Shown here: positions 61,108 through 64,000 of the stretch, piece by piece
How positions within the stretch are numbered: position 1 is the stretch's first letter
How the letters are laid out: every line of letters starts with the position of its first letter
Source of the DNA: Platynereis dumerilii
Taxonomy: Eukaryota; Annelida; Polychaeta; Phyllodocida; Nereididae
Direction of reading: 5' to 3'
Assembly (NCBI GenBank): GCA_026936325.1
Contig: JAPTHN010000003.1
Coordinates: 98,179,538 to 98,243,537 of the forward strand
DNA length: 64,000 bases
Notes under the pieces: generated by a model
Told to the model about the DNA's origin: nothing
Databases searched by the model: none
The model's input: the letters and a program-made list of their open reading frames with translations, nothing else
Translations under genes and position numbers: made by a program

Positions 61108-62188
61108 TCCCAGCTGACAAAAACTAGTGGTTAACTGAGAGTTATCACATGAAATTGCCCCTCAGTTATCACGTGGAAAACTGATAGGTTATTGCAAACG
61201 CTAACCACGTGATTTTGTCACCAGTTAACCACGTGATTATCTGGGGGCAATCTTTACCAGTTAACCACGTGATTTTCTGGTGAATATCTTCACCAGTTAA
61301 CCACGTGATTTTCTGGGGGGCAATCTTCAACAGTTAACCACGTGATTTTCTGGGGGGCAATCTTCACCAGTTAACCACATGATTTTCTGGGGGGCAATCT
61401 TCACCAGTTAAAATTATTTGAGAAGAGGCATAATATCCAACTGGTTAACTTGGCTCTTCATCAAGCCAGTCAACTTGGACTGTTTCAAGCAATATCTTGG
61501 GCTTTCAATACTGTGGAGCTGAAGTAAGCCACAAGAACTTGCTGAAAATTTGTCACAACCAGTGTAATGCAGTGAGTCTCTTTTCAGTCTTCTTAATGGG
61601 TAACCAGAATCAAGGATTGCAGTCGTACATGATTCACATTTCGGATGACTAGTCTTTTGTAATAATATCCAATATGTGCACCTTTTTGAGCTGATAAGTT
61701 TCATTCCTCCATATACTGTGCATTAATTCGGATTTAGAAATCATAATCATTTGTTTAATTAGTTTAAACTCACTTAAAGTAAACTTAGTGCGGAACTCGG
61801 TAAACAGCTGTGTTTCTCGTACAGGTGGCTCCATCTATATTTCTTGGGGGCAATCTTCACCAGTTAACCACGTGAAGAAAAACATGTGATAACTCTCAGT
61901 TATGTCATGAAGATGGTCAAGCGTTAATCTGGTGACATTCATCACGTGGTTATCCCATGAAAATGTTGGGGAGTTTTTTCACGTGAAGAAAAACACGTGA
62001 ATACTCTCAGTTATGTCATGAAGATGGTCAAGCGTTAATCTGGTGACATTCATCACGTGGTTATCCAGTGAAAATGTGGGAGTTTTTCTCACGTGAACAC
62101 TAACACGTGATAACTCTCAGTTATGTCATGTTCACCAGTTTCCCCCCGTGTTTATCACGTGAACTTCACGTGCATTGTCAGCTGGGAT
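61108..62188. mobile_element. 1.08-kb inverted-end element with 15 CACGTG E-boxes
   Basis: The ends ATCCCAGCTGACAA (61108) and TTGTCAGCTGGGAT (ending 62188) are exact inverted repeats of 14 bases. Longer inverted similarity follows (GTTAACTGAGAGTTATCACA against TAACTGAGAGTTATCACGTG). The left half has six units of about 37 bases, CCAGTTAACCACGTGATTTT followed by CTGGGGGGCAATCTTCA. The right half has two and a half units of about 110 bases (ACTCTCAGTTATGTCATGAA, GATGGTCAAGCGTTAATCTG, CATCACGTGGTTATCC). Between them lies about 430 bp of unique sequence (61412-61845). CACGTG occurs 15 times. ATCCC flanks both ends with one base offset, a possible short target duplication. No transposase is recognisable. 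It lies downstream of the CEP290-like stop codon. Confidence 0.8.
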
Positions 62189-62447
62189 TATCCCGTTCTT
62201 GAATTTTCAGAGCAACACTTTCGACAATTCAGATTCTTTTACCCAGATAACAGCCAAACTTAGAACACAACCATCCTAGAGGTCACTGGGACCAAGATTT
62301 AAGGAGGGAAGTTTTTAAAATTCTGTGAAATTTATACAATAGCGGATAGCCAGATAGTGCCCTTTTACAAAAACAGAAAACTAGATCAAGTACTGGAAAT
62401 GGATGACCGTAACAAAATAAAGTTCACCCCCAATAACATTGCAATTG

Positions 62448-63046
62448 CTATTTTGTTGAGATTCTTTTCTCTGGATGAGGGAACGACACATTGAACTGAT
62501 GGCACATTTTCCGAAGAGTCTCCTCATATTCCTGATTTAGACGAGTTGACTGGTTTAACGCAAATTTCATGTCTTCAATTTCTTCAAAAAACGTCTGCAA
62601 GACAAAAAGTTAACAGTGAAATTACTTTTCTACATCACGAGCATAATTTAAGTCATGGTTATTAGCATTTAAAGCCGGCCTATGAAACCCACTCTATATT
62701 TATACACAAGAGGGAGCTCCTATAGCTATGCAGTAAAAACTTGTAGATGGAGCCACTTGTATCATGGTTGGTTTTTGAGAGGTTTGAAGAGGGGAGAAGT
62801 GACCATTCTCACAAATTTCAATACTATATCAGTAAAAATTTGTTCCTCTTTCTTTCTAGTGTCTTTGCTTCCGTCTATTAAACAACTATAACACCCAAAG
62901 GCAAAGGCAAGAATTTTAACAAGAAATAGCATAAAATCTTACATGATCCAAGCCCCGCAATTCCAATCTGAGTTTATCTCTCTCATCTCGATAACGATCT
63001 CTCTCTTTTTTAATCTCCTTCAGTAGCTGGTGTACTGGTCGGTCGT
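62448..63046 (-). CDS. CEP290: CEP290-like coiled-coil protein, last two coding exons
   Basis: Minus-strand exons 63046-62943 and 62594-62448 (TAG at 62448-62450) are joined in phase 0 with acceptors TTTCAG and TTGTCTTGCAG and donor GTAAGA. The first encodes a charged coiled-coil stretch (LLKEIKKERDRYRDERDK); the second begins TFFEEIEDMKFALN and ends EKRISTK. Human CEP290 ends with a FFEEIEDLKYNY segment 40-60 residues before its terminus, so position and motif agree. CEP290 is a large scaffold of the ciliary transition zone and centriolar satellites. Only the extreme C-terminus is in the window; the rest lies beyond base 64000. Other coiled-coil proteins could share such a short segment, so the identity is probable rather than sure. 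Confidence 0.65.
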
Positions 63047-63117
63047 CTGAAATGAAACTCCGAATTCAAATACTGCAATTTCATGAGATTAATGAAACCT
63101 GCAATTAATTCACTCCC

Positions 63118-63688
63118 TAAAGCCCCTTTCACACATTCCCGGTTTTGCCGTCAAAGCACTCCCGGCAGCTTGAAATCCAAAATCTGACACTGTCCGCCAT
63201 TCTCCGCCGACAGTCCGCAACTCTCCGCCGACAACCCGTCCGCATTTTACGACTTACTGTCAACTCTGGGGGATGAGGGCGATGTCCGGGGGTGAATCAA
63301 ACATGTTTGATTTAGCTCCCGGCAGCCAAGGCAAAGAGTCAACCGCCGTAATACCTGAGTATTTACGTCGTATTGCCTTGAATTAACAGGTAAGCCTCCC
63401 GTTTAATCCTTGATACCGTCAGTTTTCCTTGTTTCCAAGGCTGAAACTTGTCAAGCCGCCAACATTACTGCGTGTCTCCGTTCATTACTGCGACTTTACT
63501 GCGTGTCTCCGTCCATGAAAACAGCATGAATGGCCAAGTTTCTACGAAAAAACGAAGGATTTCCGTAGGATTTCCGCCGTTTTTCCTAAGATAATCCTTG
63601 AAATACTCAAGGAAACACGCCGTAATACACTGTCAGGCCATGCACGGCAACACCACGGCAAAACCGGCGATGTGTGAAAGGGGTTTAA
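63118..63688. mobile_element. MITE with CCCCTTTCACACAT ends and TAA duplication
   Basis: The element 63121-63685 begins AGCCCCTTTCACACATTCCC and, after inversion, its right end reads AACCCCTTTCACACATCGCC; both continue with GGTTTTGCCGT. TAA stands on each side (63118-63120 and 63686-63688), as for PIF/Harbinger elements. The interior is GC-richer with CTCCGCC and TCCGCC words and no transposase. It is intronic in the CEP290-like gene. Confidence 0.85.
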
Positions 63689-63895
63689 GGGATTGATGGA
63701 TGATTGGGGTTTTACATCCTGTACTTATGCACTTGGGAAGCTGATTAAGACAAGAGGACGACACGGCAATGAGGCAAAGGATGATTGAAACAGCCGTCCA
63801 ACATAGGCAAAGGTGTCCTGGCAAGAGCTGGAATCAAAGCCAGGACCCAGCAATCAGCAGCCCAGAGCACTGACAACTTCAGCTAATATTCCGCG
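63688..63895 (-). mobile_element. SINE family A copy
   Basis: GGATTGATGGATGATTGGGG, AAGAGGACGACACGGCAATG and ATTGAAACAGCCGTCCAACA match the family; the tRNA-like head (minus strand) is worn. It starts directly beside the MITE that ends at 63685. Confidence 0.75.
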
Positions 63896-64000
63896 GGAGT
63901 TTGATATTTGTCTCAATAATTTGAATTTTCTAGAAACAATTTTGTCAATAACAATGATTGACCAACCATCTTCAAGACATCTTTTTAACTTTTTTTTTAA

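Noticed and set aside
61414-61834. Two overlapping minus-strand ORFs in the core of the E-box element, one with a C-x2-C motif
   Set aside because: I considered a P-element/THAP-type transposase remnant, but no catalytic motif or convincing alignment is visible by eye.
1-64000. Retroviral, LTR or Polinton sequences
   Set aside because: No paired long terminal repeats, gag/protease/integrase motifs, capsid or envelope-like frames were seen; all reverse transcriptase sequence belongs to LINEs.

Overview
The window is animal nuclear DNA: AT-rich, low gene density, split genes with GT-AG introns, many LINEs, SINEs and MITEs, and very frequent copies of the word AGGCCTA. Protein matches are to animal genes (PDP1, APRT, C18orf21/RMP24, probably CEP290). 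The AGGCCTA-rich intergenic DNA and the mix of short repeats suggest a marine invertebrate, most likely an echinoderm or another invertebrate deuterostome. That species guess is inference. I saw no retroviral, LTR or Polinton element and no CRISPR array. Layout, left to right. 1-2461: two truncated non-LTR LINEs tail to tail, one inserted into the other. 2462-6600: no gene; MITE fragments and one promoter-like patch. 6614-10133: a small minus-strand gene (three coding exons, about 105 residues, product not recognised). 10134-15223: no gene; a SINE, a MITE and a perfect 64-bp palindrome. 15224-17138: PDP1 (minus). 17340-20941: APRT (plus), head to head with PDP1 across a short shared promoter carrying a GTCACGTGAC E-box; APRT intron 3 is filled by a satellite of about 143 bp per unit. 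24858-47114: a large minus-strand gene with 20 phase-compatible coding exons, encoding the C-terminal half of a MIF4G-type helical domain, a long charged region and a degenerate KH-like fold; I could not name it. 52128-57122: the C18orf21/RMP24 homologue (plus, six coding exons), with a different minisatellite in each of its two large introns. 62448-63046: the last two coding exons of a coiled-coil gene matching the CEP290 C-terminus (minus, continuing past the right edge). The genes do not form a functional set. PDP1 (pyruvate dehydrogenase reactivation), APRT (adenine salvage), RMP24 (RNase MRP) and CEP290 (ciliary transition zone) are unrelated housekeeping functions. The only shared control I can argue for is the PDP1/APRT bidirectional promoter. 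The mobile-element content is richer than the genes: at least four MITE families with visible target-site duplications, a tRNA-derived SINE family with a nested copy, very short retroposed SINE fragments with 14-bp duplications, and a 1.08-kb element (61108-62188) with inverted ends, internal tandem repeats and 15 CACGTG E-boxes.
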